Assembly: GCF_047250385.1 (NCBI RefSeq)
Contig: NZ_JBLBVM010000053.1
Location: forward strand, 166,350 to 230,349
Direction of reading: 5' to 3'
Origin: Glaciecola sp047250385
GTDB taxonomy: Bacteria > Pseudomonadota > Gammaproteobacteria > Enterobacterales > Alteromonadaceae
DNA: 64,000 nucleotides
Both the position numbers and the translations under genes were made by a program. Of this stretch, positions 52,037-62,000 are shown one piece after another (positions within the stretch are counted from its first letter, which is position 1; every line of letters starts with the position of its first letter). The notes beneath the pieces are model-generated. The model was given only the letters and a program-made list of their open reading frames with translations. It did not search any database and was not told the DNA's origin.

Positions 52037-54871
52037 ATGACTGATTATAAACCGACGCTAAATTTGCCTGAAACGGCCTTTCCAATGCGTGGTAATTTGG
52101 CGAATCGCGAGCCGCAAATGCTAAAACAGTGGACCGAGAAGAAACTGTACGAGCAAATTCGAAGCGCCAAAGCTGGTAAAAAAACCTTTATATTACATGA
52201 TGGTCCTCCATACGCGAACGGTGACATTCACATTGGTCACGCAGTTAACAAAATATTGAAAGATATCATTGTGAAGTCAAAAACCTTGTCTGATTTTGAC
52301 TCACCTTACGTACCCGGTTGGGATTGCCACGGTCTACCTATCGAATTAATGGTAGAGAAGAAGGTGGGTAAGCCAGGTAAAAAAGTGACAGTTGCCGAGT
52401 TTCGTGAGAAATGCCGAGCTTATGCCGAGCGTCAAATTGATGGTCAACGCAAAGACTTTATCCGTTTAGGTGTGCTAGGTGACTGGCAAAATCCTTACAA
52501 AACCATGGATTTCAGTTCCGAAGCGAACATCATTAGAGCCTTAGGCAAAATTGTTGAATCAGGTCATTTAGAAAAAGGGTTTAAGCCTGTTCATTGGTGC
52601 ACTGATTGTGGCTCCGCTCTCGCGGAAGCTGAAGTTGAATACCAAGATAAGGTTTCTCCAGCGATTGATGTGAAATTTGAAATTAGCGACCACGCGGCGT
52701 TTGCAAATGCTTTTGGTATCGCAGCTGAACTACTCGAACAAACAAAGTCTTCGGTCGTTATATGGACGACAACACCGTGGACGATTCCAGCGAATAGAGC
52801 CATTAGCTTGCACCCTGAATTAAGCTATGAATTAGTTCAAGTAAGCTTAGAAAGTGGTGTTGAAAACTACGTCTTAGCAGCTGATTTAGTTGAAGCCTGT
52901 ATGCAACGTTACAGTATCGAAGACTTTAAAGTAGTGGCTAGCTGTAAAGGTGAAGCACTGGAAAAGTTACTTGTAAATCATCCATTGAATCCTATACAAG
53001 TGCCTCTAATCCTAGGTGAACACGTTACAACAGAATCTGGTACAGGCTGTGTTCATACCGCGCCAGCTCATGGTGTTGACGATTTTAACGTAGGTAAGAA
53101 CTACGGAATTGAAGTATACAACCCAGTTGGTGGAAATGGTGTCTTCCTTGAGAACACGCCATTGTTCGCGGGTATGCATGTATTTAAAGCTAACCAACCC
53201 ATTGCTGATGCTCTGGCCGAAAGAGGGGCTTTAGCGCTGCAAGTAAAATACGAACATAGTTATCCGCATTGCTGGCGTCATAAGTCACCAATTATCTTCA
53301 GAGCCACGCCGCAGTGGTTTATTAGCATGGATAAAAATGGATTACGTCAACAATCTATAGAGCAAATTAGTAAAACGAAGTGGATCCCAGCTTGGGGTGA
53401 AGAACGCATAAAAAGTATGGTTGAAGGGCGCCCAGATTGGTGTATCTCTCGTCAACGTACTTGGGGCGTTCCTATCGCTTTATTTGTGCACGAAGAAAGT
53501 GGTGAACTTCATCCAAATACTGCGCAAATTATTGAAACTGTAGCTACTAGCGTTGAGCAAAAAGGGATTCAGGCATGGTGGGATATGGACGCCGAAACCC
53601 TCATTGGTGAAGATGCTGAAAAGTATCAAAAAGTAACTGACACGCTCGATGTTTGGTTTGATTCTGGCGTGACACATTACTTTGTTGTTGATAAGCGTGA
53701 TGATATTCCTGCAAGTGCAGATCTATATCTTGAAGGCTCTGATCAACATCGTGGTTGGTTCATGTCCTCATTGATGTCATCGACTGCAATGCATGGTCAT
53801 GCGCCATACAAAGAAGTACTCACTCACGGTTTCACTGTTGATGCCAAGGGTAAGAAAATGTCTAAGTCCCTCGGTAATGTTGTTGCCCCACAAGAAGTCA
53901 CCAATAAACTAGGTGCTGATATCTTGCGTTTATGGGCCGGCTCTACCGATTATCGTGGCGAAATGACAGTATCTGACGAGATCTTGAAACGCTCAGCGGA
54001 TGCTTATCGTCGAATTCGTAATACTTGCCGCTTCTTACTTGCTAACTTAAGTGGTTTTGATCCAAAAACAGATATCGTGCCCTTCGAAGAAATGGTTGCT
54101 CTTGATAAGTGGGCGGTAACTCGTGCATCAGCAGTACAAAAACAAATTCTTGAAAGCTACGAACAGTATGACACTTTAGTGGTTTGCCAAACTCTAATGC
54201 AATTCTGTTCAATTGAAATGGGTAGTTTTTACCTCGATATTATTAAAGACAGACAATACACAGCGAAAACAGACGGCTTGGCACGACGTTCATGTCAAAC
54301 AGCTTTGTATCATATTGCTGAGGCACTCGTTCGTTGGATGGCGCCAGTGATGAGCTTCACAGCTCAAGAAGTTTGGGAAGCTATGCCGGGCGAACGAGAA
54401 GAGTTTGTTTTTACAGGTTCTTGGTATTCAGGTTTACCTGCTTTGGAAACAAGTGCTGGAAATATGCTTGATAATGAGTTCTGGCAATCGGTACTCACAA
54501 TTAAAACTGAAGTGAATAGTGCCTTAGAAAAAGCACGTAATGAAAAGACCATCGGCGGTTCCTTGGAAGCAAAGGTCATTGTTTATGTAAATGAAGAGAA
54601 GGCGAGTCTTCTCGCTAAATTACAAGATGAATTACGTTTTGTTCTCATTACTTCAGAAGCGGAAGTGAAAAGCCTGAGCGAAAAGACGGAAACGGCTATA
54701 TCTTTGAATGAATCTGACGTTTTTGTAGATGTCTTAGTGGCAGATGGTGAGAAATGTGCACGTTGTTGGCACCATAAATCAGAGGTTGGACAAGATCCTA
54801 AACATCCAGAACTCTGTAACAGATGTATTGACAATGTAGAAGGTGACGGAGAAGTTCGCCAGTATGCTTAA
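52037..54871 (+). CDS. ileS: isoleucyl-tRNA synthetase
   Basis: Class I synthetase charging tRNA-Ile. The 944-residue protein has the HIGH motif (PPYANGDIHIGHA), the editing CP1 domain (VIWTTTPWTIPANRAIS, GTGCVHTAPAHG), the KMSKS motif (KKMSKSLGN) and the C-terminal zinc-binding module (CARCWHH, CNRC). It is the bacterial type 1 enzyme, the form usually sensitive to mupirocin. The stop overlaps the lspA start, so the conserved ileS-lspA-fkpB-ispH order is translationally coupled. Confidence 0.98.
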   Translation: MTDYKPTLNLPETAFPMRGNLANREPQMLKQWTEKKLYEQIRSAKAGKKTFILHDGPPYANGDIHIGHAVNKILKDIIVKSKTLSDFDSPYVPGWDCHGLPIELMVEKKVGKPGKKVTVAEFREKCRAYAERQIDGQRKDFIRLGVLGDWQNPYKTMDFSSEANIIRALGKIVESGHLEKGFKPVHWCTDCGSALAEAEVEYQDKVSPAIDVKFEISDHAAFANAFGIAAELLEQTKSSVVIWTTTPWTIPANRAISLHPELSYELVQVSLESGVENYVLAADLVEACMQRYSIEDFKVVASCKGEALEKLLVNHPLNPIQVPLILGEHVTTESGTGCVHTAPAHGVDDFNVGKNYGIEVYNPVGGNGVFLENTPLFAGMHVFKANQPIADALAERGALALQVKYEHSYPHCWRHKSPIIFRATPQWFISMDKNGLRQQSIEQISKTKWIPAWGEERIKSMVEGRPDWCISRQRTWGVPIALFVHEESGELHPNTAQIIETVATSVEQKGIQAWWDMDAETLIGEDAEKYQKVTDTLDVWFDSGVTHYFVVDKRDDIPASADLYLEGSDQHRGWFMSSLMSSTAMHGHAPYKEVLTHGFTVDAKGKKMSKSLGNVVAPQEVTNKLGADILRLWAGSTDYRGEMTVSDEILKRSADAYRRIRNTCRFLLANLSGFDPKTDIVPFEEMVALDKWAVTRASAVQKQILESYEQYDTLVVCQTLMQFCSIEMGSFYLDIIKDRQYTAKTDGLARRSCQTALYHIAEALVRWMAPVMSFTAQEVWEAMPGEREEFVFTGSWYSGLPALETSAGNMLDNEFWQSVLTIKTEVNSALEKARNEKTIGGSLEAKVIVYVNEEKASLLAKLQDELRFVLITSEAEVKSLSEKTETAISLNESDVFVDVLVADGEKCARCWHHKSEVGQDPKHPELCNRCIDNVEGDGEVRQYA

Positions 54872-55364
54872 TCTTTTTAAAAACACAGGCTTGCGATTTA
54901 CATGGATTTCAATCATTGCGGTTATATTAGATCAGTGGAGTAAACAAGCAGTTGTTAATTCCATGAGCTTATATGAATCCATTGAAATTATGCCCTTTTT
55001 TAATTTTACCTATGTGCATAATTACGGGGCTGCATTCAGCATACTTTATGATGCTGGTGGCTGGCAGAGATACTTTTTAGCGGCTATCGCTATTGGTGTC
55101 AGTGGCATGATTGTTTGGTGGCTGAAAAGCACGACCCGGCAGCAGATTTTGCTCCCTGTGGCTTTCTCTTTCATTCTAGGCGGTGCATTAGGCAATGTTT
55201 ATGATCGCATTGCTCATGGCTACGTCATTGATTTTCTTGATGTATACTATGGTACTTCGCATTGGCCGGCATTTAATATTGCTGACTCTGCCATTTTCAT
55301 TGGCGCGGTCTTACTGATCATTGATATGTTTATTAACAAAGAGGCAAATGAAGTTGACAAATAA
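54864..55364 (+). CDS. lspA: lipoprotein signal peptidase
   Basis: LspA is the inner-membrane aspartyl protease that removes signal peptides from lipidated prolipoproteins, several of which are encoded in this window. The start is the ATG at 54864, 8 bp inside ileS, giving 166 residues (E. coli has 164); an upstream in-frame GTG would add seven residues with no family support. Four transmembrane helices are visible. The catalytic aspartates lie in GALGNVYDR and FNIADS. Confidence 0.96.
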   Translation: MLNLFKNTGLRFTWISIIAVILDQWSKQAVVNSMSLYESIEIMPFFNFTYVHNYGAAFSILYDAGGWQRYFLAAIAIGVSGMIVWWLKSTTRQQILLPVAFSFILGGALGNVYDRIAHGYVIDFLDVYYGTSHWPAFNIADSAIFIGAVLLIIDMFINKEANEVDK

Positions 55365-55812
55365 TGCAATGCTAATTGGTGATAACAGTGAAGTTATCTT
55401 ACATTTTGATCTGAAATTGGAAGATGGTTCTGCGGCTGATAGCACCAGAGTAAATAATAAACCTGCAAAAATGGTGATGGGTGACGGCAGCCTTACCAAG
55501 AATTTTGAAGACTGTTTGCGTGGTTTAACTGCGGGTGATAAAAAGTCCTTTAAGTTAAATGCAGATGATGCTTTTGGCATGCCCAACCCCGATAATATAT
55601 ATCATGTCGATCGCACTAAATTCGCGGCCGACACACCAGTTGAAGTGGGTATGATTATCGCTTTTGCACAACCTGATGGTTCGGAACTGCCCGGTGTTAT
55701 CCGCAGTGCAGAAGGCCATTCTGTTACGGTCGACTTTAATCATCCACTTGCTGGGCAAAATGTCAGCTTTGATGTGGAAATTATTGAAGTTAGAGACACG
55801 GGAGCAAGTTAA
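55348..55812 (+). CDS. fkpB: FKBP-type peptidyl-prolyl isomerase (SlpA/FkpB)
   Basis: SlpA is a small cytosolic FKBP with an insert-in-flap chaperone domain. The start ATG at 55348 gives 154 residues and overlaps lspA by 17 bp; GAGG stands just before it. An ATG at 55369 is the alternative start, and the frame is also open upstream to 55321. Family segments include VILHFDLKLEDGSAADST, MVMGDGSLTKNFEDCLRGLTAGDK and DAFGMPNPDNIYHVDRTKF. The gene is coupled with lspA and lies directly before ispH. Confidence 0.94.
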   Translation: MKLTNNAMLIGDNSEVILHFDLKLEDGSAADSTRVNNKPAKMVMGDGSLTKNFEDCLRGLTAGDKKSFKLNADDAFGMPNPDNIYHVDRTKFAADTPVEVGMIIAFAQPDGSELPGVIRSAEGHSVTVDFNHPLAGQNVSFDVEIIEVRDTGAS

Positions 55813-55813
55813 G

Positions 55814-56755
55814 ATGCAAATTCATTTGGCAAACCCCAGAGGGTTTTGTGCTGGTGTGGACAGAGCAATCACTATTGTTGAACGCGCTTTAGAGATGTTT
55901 GGTCCGCCAATTTATGTAAGGCATGAAGTCGTTCACAATAAATTTGTTGTGGATGGACTGAAGAATCGAGGTGCGGTTTTTGTCGATGAATTAAGCGAAG
56001 TCCCTGATGACACAATTGTGATTTTTTCGGCCCATGGAGTATCGCAAGCTGTTAGAACTGAAGCTGATGAGCGTGGCCTGAAGGTATTCGACGCAACTTG
56101 CCCATTGGTAACGAAAGTTCATATGGAAGTGATGCGAGCAAGCAAGAAAGGCATTGAGTGTGTTTTAATTGGCCACCAAGGGCACCCTGAAGTTGAAGGG
56201 ACCATGGGCCAGTACGACAACGCTAATGGCGGTATTTACTTAGTTGAATCGATAACAGATGTCGATAAACTCGAAGTGAACAACCCTGACGAGCTATATT
56301 ATTCAAGCCAAACGACACTTTCTGTTGATGATACTGCTGACGTTATCGATGCCCTACGTAAAAAGTTTCCCAAGATTGATGGTCCTCGCAAGGATGATAT
56401 TTGCTACGCAACGCAGAATAGACAAGATGCGGTGCGAGAGCTAGCGAGTGATTGTGACATTCTGTTCGTAGTAGGGGCGCAAAACAGTTCCAATTCAAAC
56501 AGATTGCGAGAATTAGCTGAAAAAATAGGTGCCAAAGCTTATTTGATAGCTGATGCTGACTGTATTCAAAAAGAATGGCTGCTAAATGTAAACTCAATAG
56601 GCGTCACGGCAGGTGCCTCTGCACCCGAAGTGTTAGTGCAAGGTGTAGTAGATAAATTGATGTCTTGGGGTGCGGTAAATTCAACAGAACGCCCAGGCCG
56701 AGAAGAGAACATAGAATTCGCCGTGCCAAAGGAGCTACGGATCAAGCAACTATAA
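55814..56755 (+). CDS. ispH: 4-hydroxy-3-methylbut-2-enyl diphosphate reductase
   Basis: IspH (LytB) makes IPP and DMAPP from HMBPP, the last MEP-pathway step and the reaction after IspG. The true start is the ATG at 55814, two bases after the fkpB stop, preceded by GGGAGCAA; it gives 313 residues beginning MQIHLANPRGFCAGVDRAI. The 4Fe-4S cysteines lie in GFCAGV, DATCPLV and in the later Cys-containing region DDICYATQNRQ. GHQGHPEVEGTMGQY and the catalytic Glu region are present. The frame is open upstream to 55664 inside fkpB, but that part is a shadow. Confidence 0.97.
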   Translation: MQIHLANPRGFCAGVDRAITIVERALEMFGPPIYVRHEVVHNKFVVDGLKNRGAVFVDELSEVPDDTIVIFSAHGVSQAVRTEADERGLKVFDATCPLVTKVHMEVMRASKKGIECVLIGHQGHPEVEGTMGQYDNANGGIYLVESITDVDKLEVNNPDELYYSSQTTLSVDDTADVIDALRKKFPKIDGPRKDDICYATQNRQDAVRELASDCDILFVVGAQNSSNSNRLRELAEKIGAKAYLIADADCIQKEWLLNVNSIGVTAGASAPEVLVQGVVDKLMSWGAVNSTERPGREENIEFAVPKELRIKQL

Positions 56756-56940
56756 CAATGAATAGCAAATGTGATTTGCGCTGAGCTCAATGAAATCAAA
56801 GCTTGGCGCGATCCACCTTCTACTTACCTCCATCAGATCAGTTTCGATACGTTTTTAATACGTTAGACTTATTCACGATAACCAACTACCCATGCATCTC
56901 ATGTAAGCTGATGTCATGGAAAAGCTGTTTTTGAATAACT

Positions 56941-57591
56941 ATGAAGCCGAATAAACTTACTAATAACACGATAAGAAAACCAATGCTCTCTCAGAGAGGT
57001 CTTGGCATGATTGAAGTATTAGTAACCCTTTTTATCTTGTCTATTGGGCTCTTGGGCGTCGCGTCGCTGCAATTTGTAGGTTCATTTTCGAATGCCGATG
57101 CACTCAATAGAACCCAAGCCGTATTTGTCGCTCAACAGTTTAGCGAGCGCTTGAGCGCGAATGCTTTATCGTCTGATGTTACAGATGGTTTTGTTGTAGA
57201 TAACGCTTACTTTGATGAAGACTTGTATAATTTTGCAAACCTAACCTGTTCAACAACCGGCGCTAGTCCCTATGATTGTCACTGTAAGGCTCATCCTTCT
57301 GCTATTGCAAATTGTCAAACGGGTGATTGTGATTCAGCAGAACTTGCTGAATTTGACGCTTATCAAATGTCTTGTGCAGCGGTTCGTAATAATCCAAATG
57401 CGAAAATTTCCTTAACGTGCACCGACAAAGATTTAGGTGATACAGATTTGTGTACAGCAGGGTCAATTCACGAAGTCATAGTTACTTGGCCAGTTCGAAA
57501 TTGGCAGGGTAATGACAGGGTACTCAATGCGGCGTGCAACAAGACGAGCGCAGACTCCAATGATTGTGTTGTGGTAGAGGTTGCCTTATGA
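56941..57591 (+). CDS. pilV: type IV pilus minor pilin PilV
   Basis: PilV is one of the minor pilins that prime pilus assembly. The 216-residue prepilin has a 22-residue leader ending QRGLG, then MIEVLVTLFILSIGLLGVASLQ. In the mature numbering Glu is at position 3 rather than the usual 5 if cleaved after this G; the alternative cleavage after the first G of RGLG would put Glu at 5. Cysteines (CSTTGASPYDCHC, NCQTGDCDS) suggest disulfides. It starts the operon pilV-pilW-pilX-pilY1-pilE; its stop overlaps pilW. Confidence 0.9.
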   Translation: MKPNKLTNNTIRKPMLSQRGLGMIEVLVTLFILSIGLLGVASLQFVGSFSNADALNRTQAVFVAQQFSERLSANALSSDVTDGFVVDNAYFDEDLYNFANLTCSTTGASPYDCHCKAHPSAIANCQTGDCDSAELAEFDAYQMSCAAVRNNPNAKISLTCTDKDLGDTDLCTAGSIHEVIVTWPVRNWQGNDRVLNAACNKTSADSNDCVVVEVAL

Positions 57592-58469
57592 GTCCATTTA
57601 TCAATAGAAATATAAATAAGTCCCGTCAGAATGGGTTTACGCTAATAGAAATTATGATTTCTATGGCTTTGGGTTTGGTTATAGCTGGTGCCGTTATTCA
57701 AATTATGGTGAGTAACTCCGTCACTGAGAAACTAAACAGAGCGTTAGCGTCTACTCAGGAGAGTGGGCGTTTCATCATCAATCGCTTACGAAGTGAGATG
57801 TTGATGGTCGGCCTATATGATCAAATGGATCCAAAGCTGAACTTAGATGTTGATGTTGTAAAAGAAAATAATTTTGTACGCAATCACCCCGTAATACTGC
57901 CAAACCAATTTGCTGTGAGAACAGATCTAGGTTCAAAGCAGGGGGCATCTGGCTCAAACGATACCTTAGTTGTCAGCTTACAAAGTAAGATGGATTGCAG
58001 AGGTTATGCCCTTGGTTATGAAAACGAAGAAACGTTTTATGTGGTAAATGAGTACTTCGTGGCAGATAACAAATTAAAATGCAGAGGCTTTGATGGTAGG
58101 TATTTGCGTGGCGAAAAGGCCGCTGAAGGTCACAATAGTCACAAATCTATCACTATTTTAGACGATGTTGTTAATTTCCAAGTTACCTATGGCGTTACTG
58201 ATTTAGCATCAACTTTCGGCTCTGCCATTCCAACGAGGTTTATAGCTGCAGACGACATACAAAACGCACTGGACAATGGTAAAACAATTGTCGCGTTACG
58301 TATTGCACTCGTGGTTAAAGCTGATAGCGATATTACGGTGGATAAAAAACCATTCTTCAGACTGTTGAATGAAGACACTTATGAGCCTAGTGACAATGGT
58401 CTATATAAACTTTTCGAAACAACAATAACACTTAGAAATATGAAAAATTTCGTAAGGAGTAATGCATGA
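57588..58469 (+). CDS. pilW: type IV pilus minor pilin PilW
   Basis: PilW is a larger minor pilin of the priming complex. I use the ATG at 57588, which overlaps the pilV stop (ATGA); an in-frame ATG 24 bp upstream lies inside pilV. The product has 293 residues with the prepilin motif NGFTLIEIMISMALGLVIAGAVIQIM (Glu at +5), then SGRFIINRLRSEMLMVG, typical of PilW. The body carries a cysteine pair (MDCRGY, LKCRGF). It ends in an ATGA overlap with pilX. Confidence 0.93.
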   Translation: MSPFINRNINKSRQNGFTLIEIMISMALGLVIAGAVIQIMVSNSVTEKLNRALASTQESGRFIINRLRSEMLMVGLYDQMDPKLNLDVDVVKENNFVRNHPVILPNQFAVRTDLGSKQGASGSNDTLVVSLQSKMDCRGYALGYENEETFYVVNEYFVADNKLKCRGFDGRYLRGEKAAEGHNSHKSITILDDVVNFQVTYGVTDLASTFGSAIPTRFIAADDIQNALDNGKTIVALRIALVVKADSDITVDKKPFFRLLNEDTYEPSDNGLYKLFETTITLRNMKNFVRSNA

Positions 58470-59029
58470 AAAATCAGCATGGAGTAGTCATGGTGTTCGC
58501 ACTGTTGGTGCTGATGTCATTAACTATTTTGGGCATCGCATCAGTTTCAAGCGGTATGTTGCAAACTAAGATGGCGGCCTCACTAGAAAGAAAATCGTTT
58601 GCATTTGATGCGGCAGAAGCTGCATTAGCAGGGGTTGTGTATGAATCAGAAGATGAGCTTTTACTAGCGAATCCGCTCAAGACAGACCCTTTATCTGAAG
58701 CTAGACAATTGGACGCGCTCGATTTAGCCACCGAGCAGCTCAGTTGTTTCGACAATGAACACATTGATCGTTTTGTAACAAGTGACGGCTTAACCCGAGA
58801 GAAAATGCACACAACTCAAGGAAGCTTTAGAACAAACCCAACGACAACAAGTTGGTCAAAAAGTGTTTTTGTAAGAGAAGAGGCATGCAGAGGATCGAGT
58901 AATGTGATTGGTGGTAGCAATATCAGTTGTCATGTTTTCATGGTTCGAGGATGTGGTAAAACTGCGGGCAGCAATTACGCCGTCGCAAACACAATGAGTG
59001 CAGCTGTTTTTGCACCAGCATCGAAGTGA
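58466..59029 (+). CDS. pilX: type IV pilus minor pilin PilX
   Basis: The 187-residue protein begins with the PilX pattern MKNQHGVVMVFALLVLMSLTILGIASVSSGMLQ, where the prepilin cleavage is after the G of QHG and Glu5 is missing, as is common in PilX. The conserved AFDAAEAALAG follows. Cysteines in LSCFDN, EACRGS and ISCHVFMVRGC could form disulfides. It is translationally coupled to pilW and lies 10 bp before pilY1, with which it interacts in assembly in other species. Confidence 0.93.
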   Translation: MKNQHGVVMVFALLVLMSLTILGIASVSSGMLQTKMAASLERKSFAFDAAEAALAGVVYESEDELLLANPLKTDPLSEARQLDALDLATEQLSCFDNEHIDRFVTSDGLTREKMHTTQGSFRTNPTTTSWSKSVFVREEACRGSSNVIGGSNISCHVFMVRGCGKTAGSNYAVANTMSAAVFAPASK

Positions 59030-59039
59030 GGTACTGAGT

Positions 59040-62000
59040 ATGTCTATCAAACGAATTTCAAGTTCAGTTAGCGCATTTTTGCTAACGATTTTAATCAGTA
59101 TGAGCGCCCTAGGTGATGACCTAGAGATATACTTAGGCACAGGGGGGAGTGAGAACGTTTACAATCCTAATGTGTTATTTATCATGGATTCCTCTGGTTC
59201 AATGGGAGCAAAAGATGGCACCAGTGAAACTCGAATGCTGCGCGTACAAAACGCACTAAAGACGGCATTAGGATCTGCAACAAATATCAATGCAGGCTTA
59301 ATGCGCTTCTCCGATTATGGTGGCCCGATTCTTTTTCCAGTGAGGGGCATTGATTCGCCTGTTTCTCCCGAACTTATCATTCCGATTACCTCTGGTTCAG
59401 ACGATGCTTACGAGATCGATGAAGCAGTTGAAATCGACTCAAATGAACACGAACTGACAAAAGGTACAGAGGTTGTTCATACAGGTCTTCGCTACCAGGA
59501 TATTCGCATTCCACGCGGTGCAGTAATTACTAGTGCACGAGTTAGATTTACATCAAAAGCGTTAAATACCTCAGATGCTACCTTAACGATACGAGCTGAG
59601 GCAGTGGGTACTTCACCAACGTTTACCGATGATGACAAAAATATATCAAGTCGCTCGTCAACAGGGATGGAAGTTGTTTGGGATACAGATAATAATTTTC
59701 CTTTGTCCGATGATAGTGTACTTTCTCCTGATATCAGTTCTGTAATACAAGAAGTCGTAAATCGTGGCGATTGGTGTGGTGGCAACAATTTAAGCCTACT
59801 GATTGAGGGCACAAGTGCCGTCTCATCCAGTGCGCGCAAAGCGGCATCATTCGAGGATGGTAACGGCAGAACGCCACAGTTATTAATCACTTACGATGAG
59901 AGCACGGCAACTGGCTGTATGCGCGAGCGCCTCATCTATCAAATTGGTTCGCAAGCTGAAAATGCTGAAGAAAAATCGAACGGTTATCAAAACACAGGGA
60001 CAGAGCTGACTTTTTACAAAGGCTCTAATAATTATATTGGATTGCGTTTCTCTGGTGTGAATGTGCCTAAAAATGCAAACATCTTAGATGCTTACCTAGA
60101 GTTTACCGCGTATCAAAACGGTACTAGCAGCGGTGCGTCAATGGTTATTCGTGGTGTAAATGAAGATCACCCAAATGACTTTAGTCCTTACTATCGTTAT
60201 ATGCAGCGCAACAAAAGTAAAACAGCGGGCGTGAATTGGACAAATATTGAGCCTTGGTACAAAGATCGTGATTATAGAAGCCCGTCAATTAAAAATATTG
60301 TACAAACAACAGTTAATCGCAGCGGTTGGAAAACCGGCAATAAAATGATGTTCATCATGTCCGATTTTACATGGTCTAAGCGCGGTGGTTATACGGTGAA
60401 TGGTAAACCTTCTGGCGCACCAAGATTGATTGTTGAGTTTGAAGGAAATGCGACCCCTGGAACATCAGCAACTGTACGTCAGCATTTGATGAGTAAAGTA
60501 GATGAATTGACAGCCAATGGCTTGACTCCGATTGTCGATACATTATACGAAGCGTCTCAATACTTTGCGGGTGGAGATGTTTACTACGGCCGCAAACGTG
60601 GAGAGAGCAGTGTTAGTAGCAGTGTTCGCCGCAGTACAAGAGTCAGTCATCGAGCTTCTTACATCGGTGATGACCCAGTAAGACCATCGGGTTGTACAGA
60701 AGATAACCTGAGCGACTATGATTGTAGAGGCGAATATATCCCTTCAGGCGCTAAGTATATTTCACCAGTAACTGATTTACAGTGCCAAGTAAACAATCAC
60801 ATTGTTTTACTATCTGATGGTGAAGCAAATAACAACCACAGCGTTGGTGAAATCCAAACCTTACTTGGAAAAAGCTGCTCGGGTAGTGGCGGAGAAAAGT
60901 GTGGTGTCGATTTAGTGAAAAATATCAGTGATGCCGGCGACTCAGCTATTGAAGCTCGAGTAGTTACCCATACAATCGGTTTTGCCGCGAATACCGCTGC
61001 GAATAACTTTTTGAACCAACTTGCGCTGCAAAGTGGTGGTGGTTTCTATCAAGTTGATAACAGTGAGGATTTGGTCTTAGCTTTCCAATCTATTTTGCGC
61101 AACGTAAAAGACGTGAATGCAACCTTCGTTTCTCCTGGTGTTGCGGTAAACCAACTGAATCGATTGACTCACCGAGATGAACTTTATTTCGCATTGTTTA
61201 AACCGTCTGAAGGCACTCAATGGCCTGGTAATTTGAAAAAGTATAAAATTAGCGGTGACAAAGTACTGGATAAAAACGGTGTAAGTGCAGTAGATAGTGG
61301 CTCAGGATTCTTCTCTGAAAACTCCCATTCATTCTGGTCAGCAGTTCAGGATGGAAATGATGTTCGCGAAGGTGGTGCAGCTAGTCGTCTTGATCTTGTC
61401 AGAAAAGTCTATTTCTTTGATGGCGAAGGTTCTGTCATTATTCCTAAGAATGAAGTATCTGAGAATAATTCAGAAATAACCGATGCTGATCTAGCGCTTA
61501 ATCCAGATACAGATCCTGCCGGGACGAGAGAGTTAGTTCTAAAGTGGGCGAGAGGCGTTGACGTAAGAGATGATGATGGTGACGGCTCGGTTACTGATGT
61601 ACGTCTACAAATGGGTGACCCAATACATTCTCAACCTGCTATTGTGAACTACAGTGCCACAGAGAGTGTTGTTTTTGTTGCTACCAATCACGGGTTCTTG
61701 CATTCAATTGACGCACAAACAGGCGAAGAAAACTTTGCCATTATGCCAAAAGAGTTGATGAAAAACCTGAATGAATTCTACAGAAATAGCAGTTCTTTCA
61801 ATCACGTTTACGGTCTTGATGGCGACATGGTTTATCGTGAATACGATGGCAAAAAATATCTTTACGTGGGTATGCGCCGTGGTGGTAATAATTACTATGT
61901 ACTTGACGTTACTAGTAAAACAGATCCTAAGATTGTGTTTACTCTAAACGGTGGGGAAGGTGACTATACCAAAATGGGGCAAACATGGTCTCGACCAACT

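Noticed and set aside
56756..56940. A possible sigma-54 promoter before pilV (TTGGCGCG near 56802)
   Set aside because: The -12 element (TTGC at the proper distance) is missing, so only half of the signature is present.
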